A program made the translations under genes and the position numbers. Source: Liolophura sinensis (lineage: Eukaryota; Mollusca; Polyplacophora; Chitonida; Chitonidae). From it: DNA of 64,000 nucleotides. The stretch's first letter is position 1; every line of letters begins with the position of its first letter. The DNA is taken from positions 2,172,501-2,236,500 of the forward strand of contig NC_088295.1 of the NCBI RefSeq assembly GCF_032854445.1, in the 5' to 3' direction. Under the pieces are notes generated by a model. That model saw nothing but the letters and a program-made list of their open reading frames with translations, made no database searches and was not told the DNA's origin. Shown here in pieces: positions 47,756 to 60,500 of the stretch.

Positions 47756-49325
47756 ACTCCTGTCCAATCTGTTGATGGCCTACTTAATGCATGTCATGTG
47801 AAGAACTGCCAGCCCTGTCCAATCTTTTGGTGACCTACTTAATACATGTCATGTGAAGAACTGCCATCCCTGTCCAATCTGTTGATGACCTACTTTATAC
47901 ATGTCATGTTAAGAACTGCCATCCCTGTCAAATCTGTTGATGACCTACTTAATACATGTCATGAGAAGAACTGCCATCCCTGTCCAATCTGTTGATGGCC
48001 TGCTTAATACATGTCATGTGAAGAACTGCCATCCCTGTCCAATCTGTTGATGACTTGCTTAATACATGTCATGTGAAGAACTGCCATCCCTGTCCAGTCT
48101 TTTGATGGCCTGCTTAATACATGTCATGTGAAGAACTGCCATCCCTGTCCAATCTGTTGATGGCCTGCTTAATACATGTCATGTGAAGAACTGCCATCCC
48201 TGTCCAATCTTTTGGTGACCTACTTAATACATGTCATGTGAAGAACTGCCATCCCTGTCCAATCTTTTGGTGACCTACTTAATACATGTCATGTGAAGAA
48301 CTGCCATCCCTGTCCAATCTTTTGATGACCTACTTAATACATGTCATGTGAAGAACTGCCATCCTTGTCCAATCTGTTGATTGTCTACTTTATACATGTC
48401 ATGTGAAGAACTGCCATCCCTGTCCAATCTGTTGGTGACCTACTTAATACATGTCATGTGAAGAACTGTCATCCCTGTCCAATCTTTTGGTGACCTACTT
48501 AATACATGTCATGTGAAGAACTGCCATCCCTGTCCAATCTTTTGGTGACCTACTTAATACATGTCATGTGAAGAACTGCCATCCTTGTCCAATCTGTTGA
48601 TTGTCTACTTTATACATGTCATGTGAAGAACTGCCATCCCTGTCCAATCTGTTGGTGACCTACTTAATACATGTCATGTGAAGAACTGTCATCCCTGTCC
48701 AATCTTTTGGTGACCTACTTAATACATGTCATGTGAAGAACTGCCATCCCTGTCCAATCTTTTGATGACCTACTTAATACATGTCATGTGAAGAACTGCC
48801 ATCCTTGTCCAATCTGTTGATTGTGTACTTTATACATGTCATGTGAAGAACTGCCATCCCTGTCCAATCTGTTGGTGACCTACTTAATACATGTCATGTG
48901 AAGAACTGCCATCCCTGTCCAATCTGTTAATGACCTACTTAATACATGTCATGTGAAGAACTGCCATCCCTGTCCAATCTTTTGGTGACCTACTTAATAC
49001 ATGTCATGTGAAGAACTGCCATCCCTGTTCAATCTGTTGATTGCCTACTTTATACATGTCATGTGAAGAACTGCCATCCCTGTCCAATCTTTTGGTGACC
49101 TACTTAATACATGTCATGTGAAGAACTGCCATCCCTGTCCAATCTTTTGGTGACCTACTTAATACATGTCATGTGAAGAACTGCCATCCCTGTCCAATCT
49201 GTTGATTGCCTACTTTATACATGTCATGTGAAGAACTGCCATCCTTGTCCAATCTTTTGGTGACCTACTTAATACATGTCATGTGAAGAACTGCCATCCC
49301 ATCCCTGTCCAGTCTTTTGGTGACC
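47756..49325 (+). repeat. 55-bp minisatellite, about 28 copies
   Basis: The unit includes aagaactgccatccctgtcc and cttaatacatgtcatgtg, with a regular period of 55. Variants with ttgtctactttatac recur about every 220 bp (near 48380, 48600 and 48820), showing a four-unit higher-order repeat. Confidence 0.95.
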
Positions 49326-49620
49326 TATGGTACCTGAACTTCTTATGTACAGTATGAGTACCTATCATAGAAATGATCTATATTTTTGCTGTTGTTTTAA
49401 TATTCACAGAATACACAAGTATGTTTTACTCCATCAGACTTAGCAGCTGAAAGTGGCAGTTTGCAGTCTGGTATGTACATTGTAGGAAGTCCAAAACAAC
49501 ATTAGTGGCTGTTGAAGGAGGCTGTAGAAGTTGATTAGCAGATTGAAATCTTACATATTCCTGACAGTGTTTACCAGTGCATGTTTAAAGTGTTGATCTT
49601 TGAAACAAGCACTATCATCA

Positions 49621-49790
49621 TTGATTTTGATTCTATGTGTAGTGCGCCTTGGTTTCTCACTGCAATATTCATGGTCTCTTCCCACATGGACCATTGTTTT
49701 TTGAATTGATTTTGATTCCATGTGTAATGCACCTTGGTTTCTCACTGCAATATTCATGGTCTCTTCCCACATGGATCATTGTTTTTTGAG
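49621..49790 (+). repeat. 85-bp tandem duplication
   Basis: Two copies share tgcaatattcatggtctc and cccacatgga, with starts 85 bp apart (49621 and 49706). Confidence 0.9.
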
Positions 49791-50004
49791 CCTGTGTACC
49801 ACAAGAGCTTTCTGGGTCTTCCATACATGTAGCTACAAGATATGCTTGCAAGTTTTTTGATTATCTGTGCATTTCTCATGGTTGTGAAATAAATGAAGTT
49901 TGCTTGACCAGTCTTCACAAATTTGTTTATCTTATGTGTGAGTAGGCTGTAAATAAAGTTACAACTTTCTCAGGTGTGGTTAATTAGTTTTTGTTTAAGA
50001 AAGC

Positions 50005-52500
50005 TAGTCATTCTGTCGCTGGATACAAGCGAGTCATCCTGTCATTGGATAGAGCGAGTCATCCTGTCACTGGATAGAGCGAGTCATCATATCTCTGGAT
50101 AGAATGAATCCTGTCACTGGATGGAGTGAGTCGTTTCTCTGGATACAGCGAGTCACCCTGTCACTGGATGGAGTGAGTCATCCTGTCGCTGGATACAGCG
50201 AGTCATCCTGTTACTGGATATTACGAGTCATCGTGTCTCTGGATACAGTGAGTCATCGTGTCACAGGATACAACGAGTCATCTTGTCACTGGATATAGCG
50301 AGTCATCTGGAGACTGGATACAGCTAGTCATCTAGAGACTGGATACAGCGAGTCATTCTGAGACTGGATGCAAGTTGTCATCCTGTCACTAATTACTACA
50401 AATAATCATTCTGTCACTGGATACAGCGAGTCATCTGGAGACTTGATCCTGAGGCTGGATGCAAGTTGCCATCCTGTCACTAGTAATTACAAATAATCAT
50501 TCTGTCACTGGATACAGCGAGTCATCCGGAGATTGGATACAGTGAGTCATCCTGAAGCTGGATGCAAGTTGCCATCCTGTCACTAATTACAGATAGTCAA
50601 CATGTCACTGGATATGGTGAGTCATCATCCTGTCATGGGATTGGGTGAGTCATCATCCTGTCTCTGGATAGGGTCAGTCATTCTGTCACTGGATAGGATC
50701 AGTCATCATCCTGTCTCTGGATAGGGTCAGTCCATTCTGTCACTGGATTAGGTGAGTCATCATCTTTTTCTGGATAGGGTCAGTCATTCTGTCAATGGAT
50801 AAGATGAGTCATTATCCTGTCTTTTGATAGGGTGAGCCATCATCCTGTCACTGGATTGTGTGAGCCATCATCCTGTCTCTGGATAAGGTCAGTCATTCTG
50901 TCACTGGATAGGATGAGTCATTATCCTGTCTTTGGGTAGGGTGAGCCATCATCCTGTCACTGGATTGGGTGAGTCATTATCCTGTCTCTGATTGGGTGAG
51001 TCATTATCCTGTCTCTGGATAGGGGTCAGTCATTCTGTCACTGGATTGGATGAGTCATTATCCTGTCACTGGATTGGTGAGTCATTATCCTGTCTCTGGA
51101 TTGGGTGAGTCATTATCCTGTCCTCTGGATTGGGTGAGTCATCATCCTGTCTCTGGATAGGGTCAGTCATTCTGTCACTGGATTGGGTGAGTCATTATCC
51201 TGTCTTTGGATAGGGTGAGCCATCATCCTGTCACTGGATTGGGTGAGTCATTATCCTGTCTCTGGATTGGGTGAGTCATTATCCTGTCTCTGGATAGGGT
51301 CCAGTCATTATCCTGTCTTTGGATAGGGTGAGCCATCATCCTGTCACTGGATAGGGTCAGTCATTATCCTGTCTTTGGATAGGTGAGCCATCATCCTGTC
51401 ACTGGATTGGGTGAGTCATTATCCTGTCTCTGGATTGGGTGAGGCATTACCCTGTCTCTGGATAGGGTCAGTCATTCTGTCACTGGATTGGGTGAGTCAT
51501 TATCCTGTCACTGGATTGGGTCAGTCCATTCTGTCACTGGATTAGGTGAGTCATCATCTTTTCTGGATAGGGTCAGTCATTCTGTCAATGGATAAGATGA
51601 GTCATTATCCTGTCTTTTGATAGGGTGAGCCATCATCCTGTCACTGGATTGTGTGAGCCATCATCCTGTCTCTGGATAAGGTCAGTCATTCTGTCACTGG
51701 ATAGGATGAGTCATTATCCTGTCTTTGGATAGGGTGAGCCATCATCCTGTCACTGGATTGGTGAGTCATTATCCTGTCTCTGGATTGGGTGAGTCATCAT
51801 CCTGTCTCTGGATAGGGTCAGTCATTCTGTCACTGGATTGGGTGAGTCATTATCCTGTCTTTGGATAGGGTGAGCCATCATCCTGTCACTGGATTGGGTG
51901 AGTCATTATCCTGTCTCTGGATTGGGTGAGTCATTATCCTGTCTCTGGATAGGGTCAGTCATTATCCTGTCTTTGGATAGGGTGAGCCATCATCCTGTCA
52001 CTGGATTGGGTGAGTCATTATCCTGTCTCTGGATTGGGTGAGGCATTACCCTGTCTCTGGATAGGGTCAGTCATTCTGTCACTGGATTGGGTGAGTCATT
52101 ATCCTGTCACTGGATTGGGTGAGTCATTATCCTGTGAGTCATTATCGTGTCTCTGGATTGGGTGAGTCATTATCCTGTCTATGGATTGGGTGAGTCATCA
52201 TCCTGTCTCTGGATAGGGTCAGTCATTCTGTCACTGGATTGGGTGAGTCATTATCCTGTCTCTGGATTGGGTGAGCCATCATCCTGTCACTGGATTGGGT
52301 GAGTCATTATCCTGCCTCTGGATTGGGTGAATCATCATTCTGTCCTTGGATAGGATGACTCATTATCCTGTCTTTGGATAGGGTGAGCCATCATCCTGTC
52401 ACTGGATTGGGTGAGTCATTATCCTGTCTCTGGATTGGGAAAGTCTTCACCCTGTGACTGGATGTGGTAGGTCGTCATCCTGTCACTGGATGCAGTATTC
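50005..52500 (+). repeat. 28-bp minisatellite rich in TGAGTCA motifs, about 85 units
   Basis: A typical unit is ggattgggtgagtcattatc followed by ctgtctct. Earlier copies (50005-50600) have a longer, looser period of about 30-35 bp with tacagcgagtcatcc. Dozens of units carry TGAGTCA, the consensus AP-1 site. A block around 50740-51200 closely resembles one around 51530-51960, which suggests a segmental duplication of some 800 bp within the array. Confidence 0.93.
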
Positions 52501-52754
52501 TGGAGGGGCAGCAGGACAAATATCTGTACACTGTGAACAGAATGGCCCATGCAAGGAGACTATCACCAGGTCACTGAGGTAATGTTGAAAGTGCTGTTAT
52601 ATGTATGCTGCACCTGAAGAAACCAACCGAAGTGAGACTATACTTCAAGAAACCAACAAAATTACCTCAGTTTACCCAGACGTTAACCTTGATGACATCA
52701 GCGAAACTTGCAGATGAATAAGGTGTCAAAGGTGTCAAAGAATTGTGGAATAAT

Positions 52755-53905
52755 GTGTGCGTGTGCCTGGTACTGGTAGGAAATCTCCCCTCTCCAGCAG
52801 TGTGGGGTGTGCCTGGTACTGGTAGGATATCTCCCTTCTCCAGCAGTGTGGGTGTGCCTGGTACTGGTAGGATATCTCCCCTCTCCAGCAGTGTGGGGTG
52901 TGCCTGGTACTGGTAGGACATCTCCCCTCTCTAGCAGTGTGGGTGTGCCTGGTACTGGTAGGATATTTCCCCTCTCCAGCAGTGTGGGGTGTGCCTGGTA
53001 CTGGTAGGATATCTCCCCTCTCCAGCAGTGTGGGTGTGCCTGGTACTGGTGGGATATCTCCCCTCTCCAGCAGTGTGGGGTGTGCCTGGTACTGGTAGGA
53101 CATCTCCCCTCTCCAGCAGTGTGGGTGTGCCTGGTACTGGTAGGATATCTCCCCTCTCCAGCAGTGTGAGTTTGCCTGGTACTGGTAGGACATCTCCCCT
53201 CCCCAGCAGTGTGAGGTGTGCCTGGTACTGGTAGGATATCTCCCCTCTCCAGCAGTGTGGGTGTGCCTGGTACTGGTAGGATATCTCCCCTCTCCAGCAG
53301 TGTGGGATGTGCCTGGTACTGGTAGGATATCTCCCCTCCCCAGCAGTGTGGGTGTGCCTGGTACTGGTAGGACATCTCCCCTCTCCAGCAGTGTGGGTGT
53401 GCCTGGTACTGGTAGGATATCTCCCCTCTCCAGCAGTGTGGGGTGTGCCTGGTAATGGTAGGACATCTCCTCTCTCCAGCAGTGTGTGTGTGTGCCTGGT
53501 ACTGGTAGGATATCTCCCCTCGCCAGCAGTGTGTGTGTGCCTGGTACTGGTAGGATATCTCCCCTCGCCAGCAGTGTGTGTGTGCCTGGTACTGGTAGGA
53601 TATCTCCCCTCTCCAGCAGTGTGTGGGTGTGCCTGGTACTGGTAGGATATCTCCCCTCTCCAGCAGTGTGGGTGTGCCTGGTACTGGTAGGATATCTCCC
53701 CTCTCCAGCAGTGTGGATGTGCCTGGTACTGGTAGGATATCTCCCCTCTCCAGCAGTGTGGGTGTGCCTGGTACTGGTAGGATATCTCCCCTCTCCAGCA
53801 GTGTGAGTGTGCCTGGTACTGGTAGGATATCTCCCTCTCCAGCAGTGTGTGTGTGCCTGGTACTGGTAGGATATCTCCCCTCTCCAGCAGTGTGGGTGTC
53901 AGGGG
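52755..53905 (+). repeat. 45-46-bp minisatellite, about 25 copies
   Basis: The unit contains tgcctggtactggtaggata and tctcccctctccagcagtg. Extra g or tg bases give 45, 46 and 47-bp versions. A 497-codon minus-strand frame (52698-54191) and several plus-strand frames pass through it because no frame of the unit has a stop. None looks like a real protein. Confidence 0.95.
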
Positions 53906-54189
53906 TACTTTCCTGACACAGAGCTACTGTTATAGATTTGGATTTTTGTAACTGGATGTTTGACAGACAACACAAGGTCCTATTGGTTTCCAGTTCCAGA
54001 GGGGTGATAGGTTTACAAGAATCATTTTCCAGGACTTTTTTTTTTTGAACACAATTTATTCCACAGATTTCAAGTTTCGTACATGAGTTACAGATCAAGT
54101 TTGAATTTTGGGCCATTTCAAACATTCTGAACCAAATAATGGTCTGTTTGTGTTGATGGACTTTGACATAGATATTATTCTGACGGCTC

Positions 54190-54416
54190 AAACTGGGAGG
54201 GAACAGGTCTTGAAATGTACGCCAGTGTAAAAGTGTGAGACACCGAGCAGATCCTGGGGGAAACCCATGACCATCTGCAGGTTGCTGCAGGCCTTCCCAT
54301 GCATAACCAGAGACGAAACCAGTCTGAGTTGGACTTCAGCTCACAGTGAGCACATTACTCAGAGACCCATGGGTCCTTCTGCTGCGCTATAGCACGCTCA
54401 CTACTGCCACACCAAG
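54190..54416 (-). mobile_element. Full-length SINE copy, antisense
   Basis: On the minus strand it begins gccttggtgtggcagtagtg, with gctatagcgcagc corresponding to the head. The body includes gggaaggcctgcagcaacc and catgggtttcccccagg. It is diverged but colinear with the 39 kb copy. Confidence 0.78.
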
Positions 54417-54543
54417 GCACAACAATGCTCGTTTTCATCGCATTCTTCTACTATACTTCCTCCATAACCAGATTTTAAACTTGGTGCAGAACGGACAAGT
54501 ACATCACAAAAAAAATACAGCACTCCTGTATTTGTTTCAATTC

Positions 54544-54549
54544 TTTATT
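54544..54549 (-). terminator. Candidate poly(A) signal of the CNOT6/CNOT6L gene
   Basis: AATAAA on the minus strand (plus-strand tttatt in ttctttatttgc). It is placed just before the antisense SINE and the 45-bp array resume. Confidence 0.45.
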
Positions 54550-56689
54550 TGCATTTCAAAGACATTTGACACAAAATATACAAATAGGTCTAACTGCCAA
54601 GGGGAGATAATGTAAGTGGCCATATGAATGGGAATGTGTAAAGTCTGACTACCTCTGGTGGCAGAAATAGGCATTTTCCGAAAGTCCTCTGCTGTCCTCA
54701 TAAATAAACTGACTTGCCCTCAACAGGCTGCAGAACAACCCAACATATAATATCCATTTTGGCTGGCTACCAATGCAAATGCAATAAGGCATCTATTTTA
54801 AGCATTTTGAAAGCATCTACTGTAATTAAATTCAGGCCATTACAATTGGAGAACTAATTCGGCGGCAGTCTCAGAAAACGTACATTCTACACAGTGTCCC
54901 ACAAAGCTTTTTGACTCCCTGGCTAGGCTGTGATATAAAACTGCACATTACACCTACACTGCCCACTGGCACACACACGTACAAAACCTACATGGGACAA
55001 ACCAACAACATCAAAATGTAAAAGAATTTTAAGCTGCATCAAGATATAGCTTAGCATGTCAGAATGGTGCTCTGCAACTAAAATCCTTTAACAGTCATGG
55101 TGCTCACTCAAAGCGTGACACCATTTCAAGTAAAACAGGCTTGGGTGGATGAGTGAGAGTACATTCAGTGAAGGTAATGAGAGAATAACATTTAAAAAGT
55201 TAAAGTAGTGTCTGGATGAAGTGGTTAAAAATCTACCTCACTGAGATCAAAGTGTGCTGTGTCAGATCTACAACTTGTGACAACATCGACATATATAATA
55301 CCATATGAAAATAGTCTTCTGACCATGCTGCCTGTTATCAATGAAGTACACTCTGCCATATGACTGAAGGGCAATGGACAGGGCTGTGGGGACCACCCCT
55401 CGCACCAGCAGGCTGTCACCAAGGACCATGTGTGCGACTCGTGTTCTGCTTCGTGTAGCAGAACATGAAGGAAAACCTTGATTTACTCACTTCATGAAGC
55501 TGATTTATAAGGTCAATAAAATTTGATGCATTCTCTTCACAAAACTCGATCATATAGTCTACTCAAATTAAAAAATGCAACAAACTGGTTATTTAATATT
55601 CCTTCTTTGTTGCCACTATTTTAAAACATTCCACACACAATTTTACTTGATTTGTGAAAAAACAAATTATCGGCAAAAACAAAGCAAAAAAAAACCTGTG
55701 CAAAATCTGACTGAAATACAAGATTGTAAGCAGGATTTTAATATCAAAGTTGAGGTTAGCTTGTTGACATTGATCTAAACAAGCATCTGGCCACTACCAC
55801 AAGGAAAGCTGGTCAGAGAATACTGAGCTGGTCAGTGGCAGTGTGTGTGGTCTGGCAAGATGGTCACCAGTCGGTCACTATACTGTGTGACCATAAAGTG
55901 ACCAGCTTTCACAAGAGCAACACTTTTACTATGAATGCTACTTTTACAGACTATAGTCACAGGACAGCTAAAACAGAACATCTAAGAAGCTGCATCAAGC
56001 AAAAATCTGATAATTATAGACAAAAAAATACTTCCTTTGAAGCATAACTAAAATAAAACACATCCCCTGATTTGTTTGTCCATAAAAAAAGTTTTGTTCC
56101 CTTTGTGTCATTCCTCAATCCCCCTAACGCATCCCCACATAGTTTATCCCCAAAACATCTCTCACAGATTTCCCATTAAGCTATCTTGTACTGTAGTCTC
56201 CATGAGGAAATGTCGCATCATAAAACTGTTCTAGAGTCCCTGAACATCATGAACAATCACATTTGTGAGATGGTATGTCTGGAATCCTCCCCTCTTGTAC
56301 AACCTTAATTCTTTGTACAAACTATTTTTTGTTTACTTCAAAGATTCTATCAAACTGGTCATCAAATCTTTCTGAAATTCATGCAAAATGAAAATGACAA
56401 TTAAAATATACAAACTAAGGCATCTGGTCCCAAAATGATGTCAGCTTTAGTGTACTTATCCTAGTTCTTGAGGTTACTTCGTGCCTTTGATGTTAACATG
56501 TCGCACACTAGAAAATGTCATTTCATAAATGAATTTCTCTTTAATAATCTGAGATACATTATGTTGCAGGAAAAGCAAATGTAACTGCTGGCCAATGAAA
56601 TGCTTCATCAGTCTAACGCTAAGAGCAACCCTGTCAACCCTCCTCTCCGAGAAGACTACGCCAGTATATCCCCTGTCCCAGCCATACCT

Positions 56690-56870
56690 CTCCCATCTCC
56701 CAACCACGCCCCTTTTCCATCTCCCAGCCACGCCCTTTTTCCGTCTCCCAATCACACACCTTTTCCATCTCCCAGCCACACACCTGTTCATCTTCCAGCC
56801 ACACCCTTTTTCCCCTCACCCAATGACATCCCCTTCCACCTCCCAGCAACACTCCCTTCCTCCTCCAGTG
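56690..56870. repeat. Degenerate 24-27-bp pyrimidine-rich repeats
   Basis: The phrases tttttccatctcccagcc and cacaccttttccatctccc recur six or seven times. On the CNOT6 transcript strand they are purine-rich (gggagatggaaaa). Confidence 0.8.
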
Positions 56871-57303
56871 CCACCTCATACCTATACACTTTTATCCACA
56901 ACTCAACTCTTGGGACTTAACTGACTATACGCCTTGAAGGAAATCTTGATTGATAACTGAATCTCGACCAATCTCAGCATTAAGGAGACTTCACATGATC
57001 TGTTTTGATGCAAATCTCATGGAGAAAATAACCAGACTTCCTATGTACAAAATTGATGAATTTTAATGTTTCTGAAACAACTATTGGGTTTGAAAGCATT
57101 GCACAAGACATAAAAATTTCCCCAAAGTGTTTCTATTCTGATAATATTAATGTGTACCATGATATGTTAGTTGCTGAATGGGGTGATGTGTGCATGCACT
57201 AAAATGTGGGGCTCCCTGGAGAGTTTGTGGAGGGAAGGAGAAATCCATGTGACAACCGTTCCCTGCCTGCTCCTCCATCCAACAATCTGTGCCTACCCGC
57301 CCA

Positions 57304-57535
57304 CTATCTCAATTTGCTGTGGTTATTGGTTGACGGCCTGTTTGCCCCGGATGTGGGTAGGGGCATCTCAAGCTCCACAAAGAGGGGGAAGTGGTCAGAG
57401 GGAACGTGGGGATGAGGACAGCCCAGGATTTTGTTGTCCTTGAACCAGTCTTCCTCCAGAGGCCCAAGCACGCCCAGACAGTTCATGAAGTCCCGCGAGT
57501 AGAAGATGTAGTCAATCAGCCCTTTGAAGTCAAAC
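57304..57535 (-). CDS. CNOT6L: CNOT6/CNOT6L terminal coding exon F
   Basis: 232 nt encoding FDFKGLIDYIFYSRDFMN, GPLEEDWFKDNKILGCPHPH and VPSDHFPLFVELEMP, then a short low-complexity tail and TAG. Acceptor ctacttgtag. The SDH histidine completes the active site. Confidence 0.96.
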
Positions 57536-60500
57536 CTACAAGTAGAAACCAGCAGAGACACCGTCACAAAAAACAGCATGTGACAGAGGTACTTAGGTCA
57601 TGTTTTAAGTAAAATCAGGAGTATTTCATTTATCATGTAACCCACACACTTACACTTAGAGGATACAACCCTACATATATCCCCACAGGTAGATCTTGCT
57701 GACAGATCTTAACACCTCATTGATGAAAGGGGTCTCATTCAGAGATTCAAGATTTTAACATTCCCTCAATACAGCACTAATTATTTAAACATAATACCAC
57801 AACGTAATCGGTCATTTAGTTCACAGTGATGACCTACGTATAGTTTGTGTGAGGCATGATGTCATTGTCATAGGCCCGTGCCAGCCGGAAGTCATGGGTT
57901 AGGGCTTCCTTGTTGTCCGTGAAGTTCAGCTTCTGCAGGCAGGATTCGTACCCCATGTCCTTGAAGTCCATATGGTTGAAAGGAACTTTACTACTGGTCA
58001 AGTATTCAACAACACCTGAAAATAATGACATTCTTCTTTAACAAGACTGCAATTTATGCATGATTTATACAACACTGTTCTACAATAAGTGGAAATATTT
58101 GGATGTTTGTGATCATTCCAATTTACATGACCATTAAATAACTCATTATCTTAACCACTGGGTCTCCAATCGGCCGAATATGCACAGAACAACAGCCCAG
58201 ACAGATTTGACAGGCATTCAGTGTTGTGCTGTTGAACTGTGTCACAGCAAAGGAGTCTGACAGATGGAGGACTGGGGCACACTTACACGCATAGAGTATC
58301 CTTATATCTGACATGTCATTGACCATTACAGATATTCACTTTAAAGCCACTTGGTGTGTATAGTTTGTGTATATGGTGGGCTTCAATGTAAGCATACAAT
58401 CACTTACACAGCCCTATGAAAGTCGTACACAGCTTGTCAACATGGCCTCAAGAACTCGGGAGGCAGATATGAAAACACTCAGTATCCTTAAGATTGAAAG
58501 ACAAGTATCACAGCCAAAAATGCGAAGTATCATAACCAAAAATGAGAAGCATCATAACCACAAACGAGAAGCATCATAACCAAAAATGAGAAGCATCATA
58601 ACCAATATGAGAAGCATCATAACCAAAAATGAGAAGCATCATAACCAAAAATGAGAAGCATCATAACCACAAACGAGAAGCATCATAACCAAAATGAGAA
58701 GCATCATAACCAAAAATGAGAAGCATCATAACCAAAAATGAGAAGCACCATAACCAAAATGAGAAGCATCATAACCATAAACGAGAAGCATCAAAACCAA
58801 AAATGAGAAGGATCATAACCAAAATGAGAAGCATCATAACCAAGCAGCACAAGTCACCCCTAAAAAATGACATTTACATGCAAATCTTCAACCTTTTCAA
58901 CCACTTAAACACTTTTGTCAGTGGAATTTATGCAAACAATTATTATGAAAATGAAGCTAAAAATGATTTGTGTCATTAAAGTTGCAAACTTCATAAAACT
59001 GCAAATTATTTCTCTACACCTATCGTTCTATCAGAATGTTTCAAAATACCGGCTGCAGAGGCTGTTGAAAAGGTTGAAGAATTAGGGCAATGATGGGTTA
59101 GTAGATGTGAGGTAAGTTTAGAGAGGTCATGGGTGATGATGAGGACTTACCTGAGTCAGGTAGAGAGTTGAGATCACCGCAGAGGATGAGCGGGGTGGAG
59201 TTGACGGATATGGGTTGACTAGTAGAGACTGTGCCTCGGGCATCCTCGATGATGTTCTTCAGCTCCCACATCAACATCATCGTCTGGATGAGCTTAACGT
59301 CGCTGAACTCAGGGTCCCAGTGGATGTGAGCGGTGGCCACTAGGATGGGCTGGCGCAGCTGAGCCTCAGTAGGGGCACCTGTAAACAGCAAACAACCATT
59401 ATACACCAATTCCCAGGACAACAGTAGACTATGGCAATGCACAATGCCAAGCTATCTGTCAAAAATTATTCTCGTTAATATGTAAAGCTGTTACAAAGAA
59501 AGTTTGGTGCCAAACATAACCGTGAGGAAAAACAGGCATGTGGAAAAATTGACATACAGATTTTCTGAAAAATTAGAAAAAGTCTCCCAGATACATATGT
59601 AGACAAAAATACATGCAGACAGACACACATGTAGACAAGAATACACGTAGACAGACTCATATAGACAAGAATACACACAGATAGTCACTCGTGTAGGCAA
59701 GAAAATGTGTAGACTATAAGACATATGTAGACAAAAATACATGTAGATAGACACTTGTGTAGACAAGAATACATGTAGACAGACACTCATATAGACAAGA
59801 ATACTTGCAGGCAGACACTCGTATAGACAATAATACATGTAGATAGACACTTGTGTAGACAAGAATATGTGTAGACAGACACTCACAGACAAATATACAT
59901 GTAGACAGACACTCTTATAGAAAAGAACACATGTAGATGGACACTCGTGTAGACAAGAATATGTGTAGACAGACACTCATACAAACAAGAATACATGTAG
60001 ACAGACACGTGTAAAGAAGACACATATGTACACAAAAATACATGCAGACAGACTTGTGTAGACAAGAATACATGCAGATAGACTCGTGTAGACAAGAATA
60101 CATGCAGACAGACACATATGTACACAAGAATACATGCAGACAGACTTGTGTAGACAAGAATACATACAGACAGACTTGTGTAGACAAGAATACATGCAGA
60201 CAGACAGACACATATGTACACAAGAATACATGCAGATAGACTCGTGTAGACAAGAATACATGCAGACAGACTTGTGTAGACAAGAATACATGCATATAGA
60301 CTCGTGTAGACAAGAATACATGCAGACAGACTTGTGTAGACAAGAATACATGCAGACAGACAGACACATATGTACACAAGAATACATGTACCTCTTGCAT
60401 TATACAAGCAAGCTACAGAAAAGTATCATATGGCAATGAAAAGTTGTTCTACTAAATGTAAGAACAAATCTTGGGTCATTACCTTTCTTACCATTTTCAT

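Larger units (their letters stand above)
54417..57303 (-). other. Probable long 3' UTR of the CNOT6/CNOT6L gene
   Basis: On the minus strand this follows the stop codon at 57304. It is AT-rich and nearly free of tandem arrays, unlike its neighbours. An AATAAA hexamer on the minus strand at 54544-54549 is a plausible end, giving a UTR of about 2.8 kb. CNOT6 family genes in other animals often have long 3' UTRs. The short pyrimidine-rich repeat at 56690-56870 lies inside it. Confidence 0.55.

Noticed and set aside
52698-54191. 497-codon minus-strand frame, the longest in the window
   Set aside because: The first 100 or so codons are ordinary AT-rich sequence and the rest is the 45-46-bp array, where no frame has a stop and the frame drifts between units. 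No domain is visible.
59491-60407. Cys/Leu/Val-rich minus-strand frames resembling small membrane proteins
   Set aside because: Read-through of the 30-bp array in a CNOT6 intron.
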